Below, piece after piece: positions 8,897 to 16,648 of a stretch of DNA of 57,337 nt. Position numbers and translations under genes: made by a program. Within the stretch, counting starts at the first letter, position 1; each line of letters opens with the position of its first letter. This DNA is from an uncultured Verrucomicrobiota bacterium. Its GTDB lineage: Bacteria > Verrucomicrobiota > Verrucomicrobiia > Limisphaerales > UBA9464. The stretch lies in contig CAIRNV010000098.1 in assembly GCA_903880005.1 (NCBI GenBank), positions 1-57,337 of the forward strand. Direction: 5' to 3'. The notes under the pieces were generated by a model that was not told the origin of the DNA, searched no databases, and saw only the letters and a list, made by a program, of their open reading frames with translations.

Positions 8897-9149
8897 CCCA
8901 AATCCCCGCGTACGGAGGGCGGATGCTCGCGATCCACAAGCAGGTGAGTTGCGGCAGGCTGCATGCCAACACGCCCTCGTAGCGAATGGGATGAACCCTT
9001 CTCGAGCACCCACGCGCCTGCCTTCTTCGTGTCTTCGTGTCCTCGTGTGAGGCATTCCCAGCTTCCTGACTTCCGGGATCGCCGAACAAGACGCTGTTTT
9101 TTTGATCACACGAAGCCACGAAGCCACGAAGAGATCCTGCTGGGTCCAC
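8897..9149. repeat. Direct repeat A, copy 1 (about 253 bp)
   Basis: This segment recurs at 9600-9852 with roughly 90 percent identity by eye. It contains an inverted pair of purine/pyrimidine-biased repeats: ttcgtgtcttcgtgtcctcg on one side and cacgaagccacgaagccacg on the other. These could form a long hairpin. Confidence 0.85.
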
Positions 9150-9150
9150 G

Positions 9151-9600
9151 CTCCTCGGTTGCCGCCCACGGCTTCGGCCGCCGTCGGAATGGGCTTGGGA
9201 GAGAATCGCCCGCTGAGACGCGGAGACGCGGAGGCATGGGCTTTAATTCTCTGCGTCTCTGCGTCTCTGCGGGCGGATCAGCCTCATGCACCGGGACACG
9301 CTCCTCGGTTGCCGCCCATGGCGTCGGCCGCCGTCGGAATGGGCTTGGGGAGAGAATCGCCCGCTGAGACGCTGAGACGCGGAGGCATGGGCTCTAATCT
9401 TCTGCGCCTCTGCGTCTCTGCGGGCGGATCAACCTCATGCACCGGGACACGCTCCTCGGTGGCTACTCAGGGCATCGGCCGCCGTCGGAATGGGCTTGGG
9501 AGAGAATCGCCCGCGGAGACGCGGAGACGCGGAGGCATGGGCTCTAATCCTCTGCGCCTCTGCGTCTCTGCGGGCGGATCAACCTCATGCACCGGGAGAC
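9151..9600. repeat. Three tandem copies of a 150-bp unit (repeat B)
   Basis: Units start at 9151, 9301 and 9452, each beginning ctcctcggt and ending near caccggga. Each unit contains the inverted pair gagacgcggagacgcggagg and ctctgcgtctctgcg, a hairpin motif also seen at 38580-38654. Divergence between units is small. There are no unique spacers, so this is not a CRISPR array. Confidence 0.9.
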
Positions 9601-9852
9601 CCCAAATCCCCGCGTAAGGAGGTGGGAGGCTCTCGATCCACAAGCGGGTGAGTTGCGACAGGCTGCATGCCAACACGCCGTCGCAGCGGATGGGATGAAC
9701 CCTTCTCGAGCACTCACGCGCCTGCCTTCTTCGTGTCTTCGTGTCCTCGTGTGAGCCATTCCCAGCTTCCTGACTCACGGGATCGCCGAACGAGACGCTG
9801 CTTCTTCATCACACGAAGCCACGAAGCCACGAAGAGATCCTGCTGGGTCCAC
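9600..9852. repeat. Direct repeat A, copy 2
   Basis: This is the second copy of the segment at 8897-9149. Together they flank the B units as A-B-B-B-A. A third small echo (aacggctgacgcg) follows at 9878, shortly before the TIR-FGE gene. Confidence 0.85.
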
Positions 9853-9966
9853 CGCGTGAGGCGAGGACCGGGCACTCAAGAACGGCTGACGCGCGGGTCA
9901 CGGCCCCGGCGTGCGACATCGACAGGCCCACCCCGTTCCGGCCATCCTGCTTCCCGCACGTTGCTC

Positions 9967-11280
9967 ATGGCCGAGGTCTTCATCTGTTACGCGCGCAAGG
10001 ACAACCCCAAGGACGCCCACGAACGGGAGCGTTGGGTGGACCGTCTCATCGTCCACCTCAAGCCCATCGCGCGCAGCCACAAGTTCACCGTGTTCCATGA
10101 CGACGATGTCCAGCGCGGCGACCAATGGCACCAGACCATCCAAGGCAAGCTCAACGCCGCCCGCGTCGTCGTCCTCGTCGTCTCCCCCCATTTCCTCAAC
10201 AGCGAATACATCACCGCGAAGGAGATGCCCGTCATCCTCCGGCGTCATCGCGAGGAGGGTCTCCACGTCATCCCCATCCATATCGAGCACTCCATCTACG
10301 ACAGTGTTCAGTACGATTTTATCACATCAGACGGTACTTCATCCCAAGCCTCGATCGGCGACTTCCAAGGCATCGGTGTCTCGGAGGGCGTCCTGAACAG
10401 CCTTGAAGCGGCCAAGCAGGAGAAACTACTCACGGTGCTCGCCAAAGACGTTCAGAAGTGTGTCGCCCAATCCAAGGGCCAGGCCAGGCCATCCCGGCCA
10501 GCCGCCGTCCCGACCCCATCCCCCTCCCCCCTGCCCGACCGCTGGACCAATTCCCTCGGCATGATCTTCGTGCCGGTGCCCCGGACGGACGTCCGCTTTG
10601 GCATCTGGCCGGTGCGCGTCCAGGACTACGCCGCCTATGCCAAGGCCAACCCCAACGTGGACCGGTCATGGGAAAATCCCCAATACCAAGGCGTCCCCGT
10701 CACGCCCGGCCCGGAACATCCCGTCGTCAACGTGAGCTGGAACGACGCCACCGCCTTCTGCCAGTGGCTCACCCAACACGAGCGCCGCACGCGTCTCCTG
10801 CCCCCCAACCTCGCCTATCGCCTCCCCACCGATCTTGAGTGGAGCGCGGCCGTGGGGCTCCCTCCCGAATCAGGGGCCACGCCCAAGGATCGCCACGGGA
10901 AAATCCCGGATGTCTTCCCATGGGGATCCCAATGGCCGCCACCGGCCGGTTCCGGCAACTTCGCCGACGAATCCTTCAAGAAGGCATTCCCGAATCTGAA
11001 CCATATCCAAGGCTACGAGGACGGCTTCCCCGCCACATCGCCCGTCGGTCGGTTCAAGCCTTCCCAACACGGCCTGTACGACCTCGCCGGCAACGTCTGG
11101 GAATGGTGCGAGGACTGGTACGACTCATCGCAGAAGTACCGTGTTGTGCGGGGCGGTTCGTGGGGCTACGTCGGTCGCGCGCTCCTGCTCTCCTCGTCTC
11201 GCTACGACGACGAGCCTTATGAACGGATCGTCACCTTCGGGTTTCGGGTGGTGTTGGGTGTTGAGGGGTCTGCTCGCTAG
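9967..11280 (+). CDS. TIR domain fused to FGE-sulfatase-like domain
   Basis: The 437-residue protein has an N-terminal TIR domain (about 1-150) and a C-terminal FGE/SUMF1-like C-type-lectin-fold domain (about 190-432), joined by a Pro-rich linker (PTPSPSPLP). TIR motifs include MAEVFICYARKD, VFHDDDVQRGDQW and VVSPHFLNSEYITAKEM; Glu86 fits the catalytic glutamate of NAD-cleaving TIR domains. FGE motifs include NVSWNDATAFCQWL, YRLPTDLEWSAA, GNVWEWCEDW and RGGSWGYVG ending FGFRVV. The cysteine pair needed by true formylglycine-generating enzymes is absent after GGSW, so this half is probably a binding module. The start at 9967 places the TIR strand at the N-terminus. A defence or signalling effector role is inferred. 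It stands alone between repeat-rich regions. Confidence 0.88.
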   Translation: MAEVFICYARKDNPKDAHERERWVDRLIVHLKPIARSHKFTVFHDDDVQRGDQWHQTIQGKLNAARVVVLVVSPHFLNSEYITAKEMPVILRRHREEGLHVIPIHIEHSIYDSVQYDFITSDGTSSQASIGDFQGIGVSEGVLNSLEAAKQEKLLTVLAKDVQKCVAQSKGQARPSRPAAVPTPSPSPLPDRWTNSLGMIFVPVPRTDVRFGIWPVRVQDYAAYAKANPNVDRSWENPQYQGVPVTPGPEHPVVNVSWNDATAFCQWLTQHERRTRLLPPNLAYRLPTDLEWSAAVGLPPESGATPKDRHGKIPDVFPWGSQWPPPAGSGNFADESFKKAFPNLNHIQGYEDGFPATSPVGRFKPSQHGLYDLAGNVWEWCEDWYDSSQKYRVVRGGSWGYVGRALLLSSSRYDDEPYERIVTFGFRVVLGVEGSAR

Positions 11281-11441
11281 GGCGCCTCGCGGGCTTGGGT
11301 TTTTGGCCCTTTCTTCTTTTTCTTTTTTGTTTCCGGCCGGAGGGGGCGGCCCCGTCTTGGGCAGGGTCCATGGTTTGGACGATGGCATGATGCCTGATGC
11401 CATCCGTCCGGCATCTCGGCGCCCCAAAGGGGCAGCCTCAA

Positions 11442-11601
11442 GCCAGCCCGGGGCAACGCCCCGGGTTCCCGAGCCCCAACGACAAAAGCCCTGAAGGGGC
11501 GCCCCACTCATGGAATGTTGGCCAGAGCCATGGTTGGGTTCGCCCTTTCAGGGCTTGGATGGATCGGGGGCGGCCAACCCGGGGCGTTGCCCCGGGCTGG
11601 C
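11442..11601. repeat. Long inverted repeat with 26-bp perfect arms
   Basis: The arms are 11442-11467 and 11576-11601. Each arm is itself near-palindromic around a cccggggcaacgccccggg core. Within the loop a second pair, agccctgaaggggcg near 11489 and cgccctttcagggct near 11541, is also inverted. The whole block could fold into a long stem. Confidence 0.85.
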
Positions 11602-11787
11602 GTGGGCCGCGCCGTTGGCGCTTCTGGTCGTGCACGGCGTCGCATGTCCGAGTCCATGGCGTGCCTCGGTGACTTGCCGAACACCCTGCCGGGGCCCACC
11701 GAGAACGTCGAAGAACCAAATCGTTTTTGTTTCCCGGCCTGGATGGGCGGTTGCGTTGATGAAAGGACCGACGCCGCTGCCACACTC

Positions 11788-11864
11788 CATGAAGGCCGAG
11801 TGAAAGTGGAAGCGGCTTCCAGCCGCTTGCCCAGCATGGTCCAGCGGCGGGACGCCGCTGCCAC
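11788..11864. repeat. 77-bp direct repeat, copy 1
   Basis: This copy is identical over 77 bp to 12026-12102. It carries two short hairpins, aagcggcttccagccgctt and agcggcgggacgccgct. Related inverted copies lie at 29808-29880 and 43182-43257. Confidence 0.9.
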
Positions 11865-12025
11865 ACTGGCCCGGGCCCACGGACACGATCCGCTCGGACG
11901 AGAACGCTCCCTTTTCGTGTGTTTCGTGTATTTCGTGGCTCCATCGCCTTCGCGGCGAAGACGTGGCAGGCCCGTCTCGGCTCTGGCTGGATCACATCCA
12001 GCGGCAGGATGCCGCTGCCGCCTTC

Positions 12026-12102
12026 CATGAAGGCCGAGTGAAAGTGGAAGCGGCTTCCAGCCGCTTGCCCAGCATGGTCCAGCGGCGGGACGCCGCTGCC
12101 AC
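12026..12102. repeat. 77-bp direct repeat, copy 2
   Basis: This copy is identical to 11788-11864. The 161 bp between the two copies end with another agcggcaggatgccgctgcc hairpin of the same type. Confidence 0.9.
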
Positions 12103-12286
12103 GCTGGCCCCGGAGAAGCTCGGAGGCGCGGCATCCTTGCCGCCGCGTGAGGGCACGCGGCCTACAGCATGGGCCAAGCCCGAAGGACGTTCCGGCCGGT
12201 CCTTGCGTCGCAGGAAAAAGCCCCGCCCTTCGTGCGCCTGGGATTGGTGGTTGCCATGGCCCTTGGGCTTGGGGGACGGTGACACC

Positions 12287-12916
12287 ATGCCGAACCGTAC
12301 ACGGGTCAAGATTTGCGGGCTGACGCGGGAGCAGGACGTGGATGACGCCGTCTCGGCGGGGGCCGACGCCATTGGGCTGGTCTTCGCGCCCGGGTCGCCT
12401 CGGCGGCTTGGGGTGGGACGCGCCGCCGAGCTGCGCCGCCGGATCCCGCCGTTCGTCACGGTCGTGGGCCTCTTCGTCAACGATTCGCTCGAGTCCATCG
12501 CCGCGTGCATCGACGCCGTTCGCCTCGACGCGGTCCAGCTTCACGGGGACGAGACGGCGGAGTTTGCGGGCGCGCTGTCGGGCCGGACCCGTGTGATCAA
12601 GGCGTTCCGGATGTCCGGCCCGGAGGTGCTGGCCCAGATGCCGCGATACGCCGACGTGACGGACGCGTGGTTGCTGGACGCGTGGGTGCCAGGGGTCGCG
12701 GGCGGGACAGGGGCGCGCTTCGACTGGGAGCTGGCCCTGCGCGCGCAGTCGCTGGGGCGTCCGGTGATCCTGGCGGGGGGGCTGAAGCCCGAGAACGCCG
12801 CCGAGGCCGTCGCCCGGGTGGATCCCTACGCGCTCGATGTCTCGAGCGGGGTGGAGGCGAGCCCGGGCATCAAGGATCCGGTGAAGGTGCTGCGCTTCGT
12901 GGCGGCCGCCTCGTGA
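12287..12916 (+). CDS. trpF: Phosphoribosylanthranilate isomerase
   Basis: TrpF converts N-(5-phosphoribosyl)anthranilate to its carboxyphenylamino-deoxyribulose isomer in tryptophan synthesis. The 209-residue TIM barrel has the signature VKICGLTREQD with the catalytic Cys near residue 9. It also has GLVFAPGSPRRL, the catalytic Asp region VQLHGDE, LLDAWV, ILAGGLKPENA and LDVSSGVEASPGIKD. The ATG at 12287 is preceded by gggggacgg, a usable Shine-Dalgarno. No other trp gene is in the window. Its 3' end overlaps the convergent FO synthase frame by 91 bp. Confidence 0.96.
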   Translation: MPNRTRVKICGLTREQDVDDAVSAGADAIGLVFAPGSPRRLGVGRAAELRRRIPPFVTVVGLFVNDSLESIAACIDAVRLDAVQLHGDETAEFAGALSGRTRVIKAFRMSGPEVLAQMPRYADVTDAWLLDAWVPGVAGGTGARFDWELALRAQSLGRPVILAGGLKPENAAEAVARVDPYALDVSSGVEASPGIKDPVKVLRFVAAAS

Positions 12917-15021
12917 GGCGGCGCGACGGCGGGGCCGTACAGGGTGTTGCGTTGCCGGGGCACCTTGCCGGCCGACTCGATGGCGCGCCGGATCTCGGCG
13001 GGCGTGAGGCATTCGCCGTGCTCGCCGCCGGAGCCGCGCGTGATGCTTTCCTCGTACAGCGTCCCCCCGAAGTCATTGCATCCGCGCCCCAGCATCCGCG
13101 CGGCCTCGGCCACGCCCAGCTTCACCCAGCTCGTCTGGAGGTTGGGGAGGTCCGCCCCAAGGAAGAGCCGGGCCAAGGGGTACAGGCGTCGCACCTTGTC
13201 CGCGCCCTCCACGGCCAGCTCTTGCGTCGAGACGCCCCGTGCGCGGGCCAGCTCGGATCCGAGGCGGTTGCGATGCGGGATGAAGGCCAGCGGGATGAAC
13301 TCGGTGAAGCCGCCGGTCTGGCGCTGGAGCCGGCGCAACCGTTCCATGTGGCCGAACACCTGCGGCCAGGTTTCCTCGTGGCCAAACATCACGGTGGCCG
13401 TGCTGCGAAGGCCCGCCTCGTGCGCCGTCCGCACGATCTCGACCCAGGCGTCCGCCCGCAGCTTGCCGGGTGAAATCCGCCCGCGGACGGCATCGTCCAG
13501 GATCTCGGCGGCGGTGCCCGGGATGGAGCCCAGGCCTGCGTCCCGAAGCTCCGCGAGGATCGCGGCGTAGGGCTTGCCGGACTTCTCGTGCAACGCGTGG
13601 ATCTCCATGGGCGAGTACCCATGCACATGCACCCCCGGCAGGGCCTCCCGCAGCGCCCGGACGAGCCCCACGTAGTAGTCGAGCCCCAGGTCCGGGTGGA
13701 TGCCGCCCTGGATGCACACCTCGGTGACCCATGGCGTCTGCATCACGCGTTCCACCACCGCCTGGATGGATCGCGTGTAGGCCTCCGGGTGGCCCGGCGG
13801 GCGGTAGAACCCGCAGAACGAGCAGTTCGTCGTGCACACGTTGGTGAAGTTCGCGTTGCGATTGACCACGAACGTCACCACGTCGCCGTGCAGCGAACGG
13901 TTCAACTCATCCGCCGCCATCGCCGCCTCCTCGCAGGCCTCGCCGCCGGCCTCCGCCAGCGCCACGGCCTCGCCCACGGACAACCCCTCGCCCCGCGCGG
14001 CCCGGGTGAGGGGGTTCGAGGCCCGACGCCGGCCCGGGCGCGCGTGGACGACGTCCGCCTCGGACTCGTGGCGCTGGATCACGTCGCGGACCCGTTGCGA
14101 CACCCAGCCCCGCCGGATGAACTCGTCGTACACCGCCCAGCGATGGCGAAGCTGGAGGCCGCGGCGGGCGCACGCGGCGGCGTACCGGGCGGGCGGTTCC
14201 CATCGATGCTCGAAGTTCACGAGGTCGCCCTCCGCCGAGATGCCGCCGAGGTCGTCCACGAGCGGCAGGAGTTCCTCCCAATGGGCCTGGATGTTGGGCG
14301 GAACCTGGATGGGCACCCCCGGGGCCACCGAGCGCCAGTGCTGGATCAAGTGGATGAGGTCGTCGAGCCCGGCGGCAGGGGGCGCGGGCCGGAGGGTGGA
14401 ACGGGCGTTGGGGACGTAGTTCTGGAGGATGATCTCCTGGAGGTGGCCGTGCCGGGCGTGGACCTCGGCGAGGGCATCGAGGGAACGGAGGCGGGAGGCG
14501 TGGGACTCGCCCAGGCCCACCAGGATGCCGGAGGTGAACGGCACCCGGGCGCGCCCGGCCGCCTCGATGGCCCGGAGCCGGCCTGCGGCGGACTTCTGGG
14601 GCGCGACGGTTCGGTTGAAGGCGTCGTCGATGTTTTCGAGCATGAGCCCCATGGAGGCGTTGACGGGGGCGAGGGTCTCGAACTGGGCCTGCGACAGGGC
14701 GCCGATGTTGGTGTGCGGGAGCATCCCGGCCTCCAGGACGATCTCGCACGCCCAGCGGGTGAAGGCGATGAACGACGCATGCCCGCGCCGGTCCAGTTCC
14801 TCGCGCAGGTGCGGCAGGGTGTCGGGCACCTCGCCCGAAAGGAACAGGACCTCCGTCACGCGCCGCTCGCGGGCCAGGGCGAGAAGGCGGTCGAACTCGG
14901 CGGGCGCGATGAGCCCGGACCGGTCGGACCGATACCCGCAGTAGGCGCAATGCCACGGGCAATCGTGGGTGAGCGGGATGGTGAGCGATGGCGAGAACGT
15001 GATGGCGCGCGCGTTGGACAC
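12826..15021 (-). CDS. fbiC: FO synthase, fused CofG-CofH (FbiC type)
   Basis: This is a two-domain radical SAM enzyme that makes 7,8-didemethyl-8-hydroxy-5-deazariboflavin (FO), the chromophore of coenzyme F420. The 731 residues contain an N-terminal CofG half with CPWHCAYC (Cys21, Cys25, Cys28), HTNIGALS, NASMGLMLEN and QVPPNIQAHW. The C-terminal CofH half has CTTNCSFC (Cys396, Cys400, Cys403), QGGIHPDLGLDYY, ISPGKLRADAW and FMFGHEETW-like segments (read as VMFGHEETWPQ). The fusion order matches FbiC. Conserved CofH sequence ends near PRQRNTLYG. The last 40 or so residues overlap trpF and look non-homologous. It is divergent from the neighbouring isomerase gene. No other F420 gene is seen; FO could alternatively serve a photolyase. 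Confidence 0.88.
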   Translation of the reverse strand: MSNARAITFSPSLTIPLTHDCPWHCAYCGYRSDRSGLIAPAEFDRLLALARERRVTEVLFLSGEVPDTLPHLREELDRRGHASFIAFTRWACEIVLEAGMLPHTNIGALSQAQFETLAPVNASMGLMLENIDDAFNRTVAPQKSAAGRLRAIEAAGRARVPFTSGILVGLGESHASRLRSLDALAEVHARHGHLQEIILQNYVPNARSTLRPAPPAAGLDDLIHLIQHWRSVAPGVPIQVPPNIQAHWEELLPLVDDLGGISAEGDLVNFEHRWEPPARYAAACARRGLQLRHRWAVYDEFIRRGWVSQRVRDVIQRHESEADVVHARPGRRRASNPLTRAARGEGLSVGEAVALAEAGGEACEEAAMAADELNRSLHGDVVTFVVNRNANFTNVCTTNCSFCGFYRPPGHPEAYTRSIQAVVERVMQTPWVTEVCIQGGIHPDLGLDYYVGLVRALREALPGVHVHGYSPMEIHALHEKSGKPYAAILAELRDAGLGSIPGTAAEILDDAVRGRISPGKLRADAWVEIVRTAHEAGLRSTATVMFGHEETWPQVFGHMERLRRLQRQTGGFTEFIPLAFIPHRNRLGSELARARGVSTQELAVEGADKVRRLYPLARLFLGADLPNLQTSWVKLGVAEAARMLGRGCNDFGGTLYEESITRGSGGEHGECLTPAEIRRAIESAGKVPRQRNTLYGPAVAPPHEAAATKRSTFTGSLMPGLASTPLETSSA

Positions 15022-15111
15022 GTGGGCGGCAGGCTATGCCTCCTTGGACAAGTCGCAACGGCCGGGAATTTGGCCTTGCACGCCGCCGGTCCGGCGGGGT
15101 TGCTTGGCGGC

Positions 15112-15993
15112 GTGATCACCGGGAAATGGACGAGGCGCGAGGCGTTGGGTGCGGCGACGGCGGCGGCGGTGGGTTCGTTGGCGGCGCGATTGCACGCGGA
15201 GGAGGCGGCGACGGGGATGAAGGGGCGGATTCGGCACAGCGTTTGCAAGTGGTGCTACCCGAACGTGCCGCTCGACGAGCTGTGCCGGCTGGCCCCGTCG
15301 ATCGGGCTGGGCTCGATCGAGTTGCTGGGGCCGTCCGAGTGGCCCGTCGTGGCGCGACACGGCATCACGTGCGCCATCACGAGCAACCCCGTCGTGGACG
15401 GGATTGGCGGGATCACGAAGGCGTTCAACCGCGTGGAGCACCATGACCGCCTGGTGAAGGGCTACGAGGAATGGATCCCGCTGGCGGCCAAGGCGGGGCT
15501 GAAGAACGTGATTTGCTTCTCGGGCAACCGGGACGGCATGGACGACGAGACCGGGCTGAAGCATTGCGCGGCCGGGCTGCAACGCGTCCTGCCCATCGCC
15601 GAGCGCCATGGCATCACCGTGGTCATGGAACTCCTCAACTCGCGGGTCGATCACAAGGACTACATGTGCGACCGCTCCGCCTGGGGCGTGGCCCTGTGCA
15701 AGAAGTTGGGGTCCGAGCGCTTCAAGCTCCTGTACGACATCTACCACATGCAGATCATGGAAGGGGATGTCATCGCCACCATCCGGCGCGACCACTCCTT
15801 CTTCGCCCATTACCACACGGGGGGCGTGCCGGGTCGCAACGAGATCGACGAGACGCAGGAACTCAACTACCCGGCGATCATGCGGGCCATCGCCGACACC
15901 GGCTACAAGGGGTTCGTCGCGCAGGAGTTCATCCCGAAGCGCGCGGACAAGGTCGCCTCCCTGCGCCAGGGCGTGCGCATTTGCGACGTGTGA
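15112..15993 (+). CDS. Tat-exported hydroxypyruvate isomerase-like protein
   Basis: This is a xylose-isomerase-like TIM barrel of the Hyi/sugar-phosphate isomerase group, 293 residues from a proposed GTG at 15112. The N-terminus has a Tat-type signal (KWTRREALGAATAAAVGSLA). The mature protein begins with GRIRHSVCKWCY, typical of the exported PVC isomerases. Metal-binding positions are suggested by ELLNSRVDH, LLYDIYHMQIMEGD, FAHYHTGGVPGR and FVAQEFIPK. GTG was chosen because no ATG lies between the stop region and the signal; a ggcgg precedes it. It is transcribed divergently from the FO synthase, with about 90 bp between them. Substrate is unknown. Confidence 0.85.
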   Translation: MITGKWTRREALGAATAAAVGSLAARLHAEEAATGMKGRIRHSVCKWCYPNVPLDELCRLAPSIGLGSIELLGPSEWPVVARHGITCAITSNPVVDGIGGITKAFNRVEHHDRLVKGYEEWIPLAAKAGLKNVICFSGNRDGMDDETGLKHCAAGLQRVLPIAERHGITVVMELLNSRVDHKDYMCDRSAWGVALCKKLGSERFKLLYDIYHMQIMEGDVIATIRRDHSFFAHYHTGGVPGRNEIDETQELNYPAIMRAIADTGYKGFVAQEFIPKRADKVASLRQGVRICDV

Positions 15994-16102
15994 CGCGGCG
16001 TGTGACGCGGCGTGGGCGCGGTGGCGGGGCCGTGGCGACCGAGATTACCGGTTGAATCGAAGGCCGGGATGCGTGGAAGCTGGGGGTCTTCTTCGGAAGC
16101 GC

Positions 16103-16570
16103 ATGAACCTTGGAGACATTCTCACGTCGGCTCAGATCGTCCCGGAACTTGCCTCGAAGGACCGCTGGGGAGCCATTGAGGAACTAGTGGACCTGCTGGT
16201 GGGCGCCGGGAAGGTGCAGTCCAAGGACCGGGACGCCGTCGTGGCCGCCGTGCGCAAGCGCGAGCAGTCCATGAGCACGGGGATTGGGTTTGGCATTGGC
16301 ATTCCCCATGCCTCGACGGACTTGGTGCCGGAGTTGACCGCCGCGTTTGGGCGTTCGCGAACCGGCGTGGAATTCGACGCCCTGGACCGTCAACCGGTGC
16401 ACTTGGTCACGCTTCTGCTGGTCCCCCAGGGACAGTTCCAGAAGCACCTCAACACGCTCGGCGGCATCGCCAAGGTCCAGCGCAAGGGGGAGTTCCTCGC
16501 CGCCCTGGACCAAGCCACCAGCGCCGACGCCATCCTCAAGGTCATCGGCGAGCATTCCATCCTCCGATAG
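16103..16570 (+). CDS. ptsN: PTS EIIA (fructose/nitrogen type) domain protein
   Basis: This single-domain EIIA protein of 155 residues accepts phosphate from HPr or NPr on histidine. The active-site signature GIGIPHASTD places the phosphorylated histidine at His69. A second conserved His lies in QFQKHLNTLGGI, and LLLVPQ precedes it. No EIIB or EIIC transporter gene is adjacent, so a regulatory role like PtsN is more likely than sugar transport. An EI gene (ptsI) is present at 33701-35476. It precedes argS by 78 bp. Confidence 0.85.
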   Translation: MNLGDILTSAQIVPELASKDRWGAIEELVDLLVGAGKVQSKDRDAVVAAVRKREQSMSTGIGFGIGIPHASTDLVPELTAAFGRSRTGVEFDALDRQPVHLVTLLLVPQGQFQKHLNTLGGIAKVQRKGEFLAALDQATSADAILKVIGEHSILR

Positions 16571-16648
16571 AACGACGCGCCCGGCGCGGTCCACCTCGGA
16601 TGCGCCCCCTGCTTCGCCCCCCGTCGCCCCGCCCCAACCGTTCCCGAC

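Larger units (their letters stand above)
11281..12286. other. Repeat-rich intergenic region
   Basis: There is no gene in these 1006 bp. A pyrimidine-rich run (tttcttctttttctttttt) lies just after the TIR-FGE stop and could help terminate transcription. It is followed by a palindromic block (11395-11620), a pair of identical 77-bp repeats (11788 and 12026), a ttcgtgtgtttcgtgtattt motif near 11916, and a gccgccgcgtgagggcac hairpin at 12139-12161. Confidence 0.7.

Noticed and set aside
9151-9600. CRISPR array
   Set aside because: The units are 150 bp, contiguous and nearly identical, with no unique spacers of uniform length and no cas genes nearby.
9967-11280. Functional formylglycine-generating enzyme
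   Set aside because: The region after RGGSW lacks the active-site cysteines, so sulfatase activation is unlikely.
13588-15111. Long plus-strand frame before the exported isomerase
   Set aside because: It is the antisense of the FO synthase gene; the isomerase homology begins only after the GTG at 15112.
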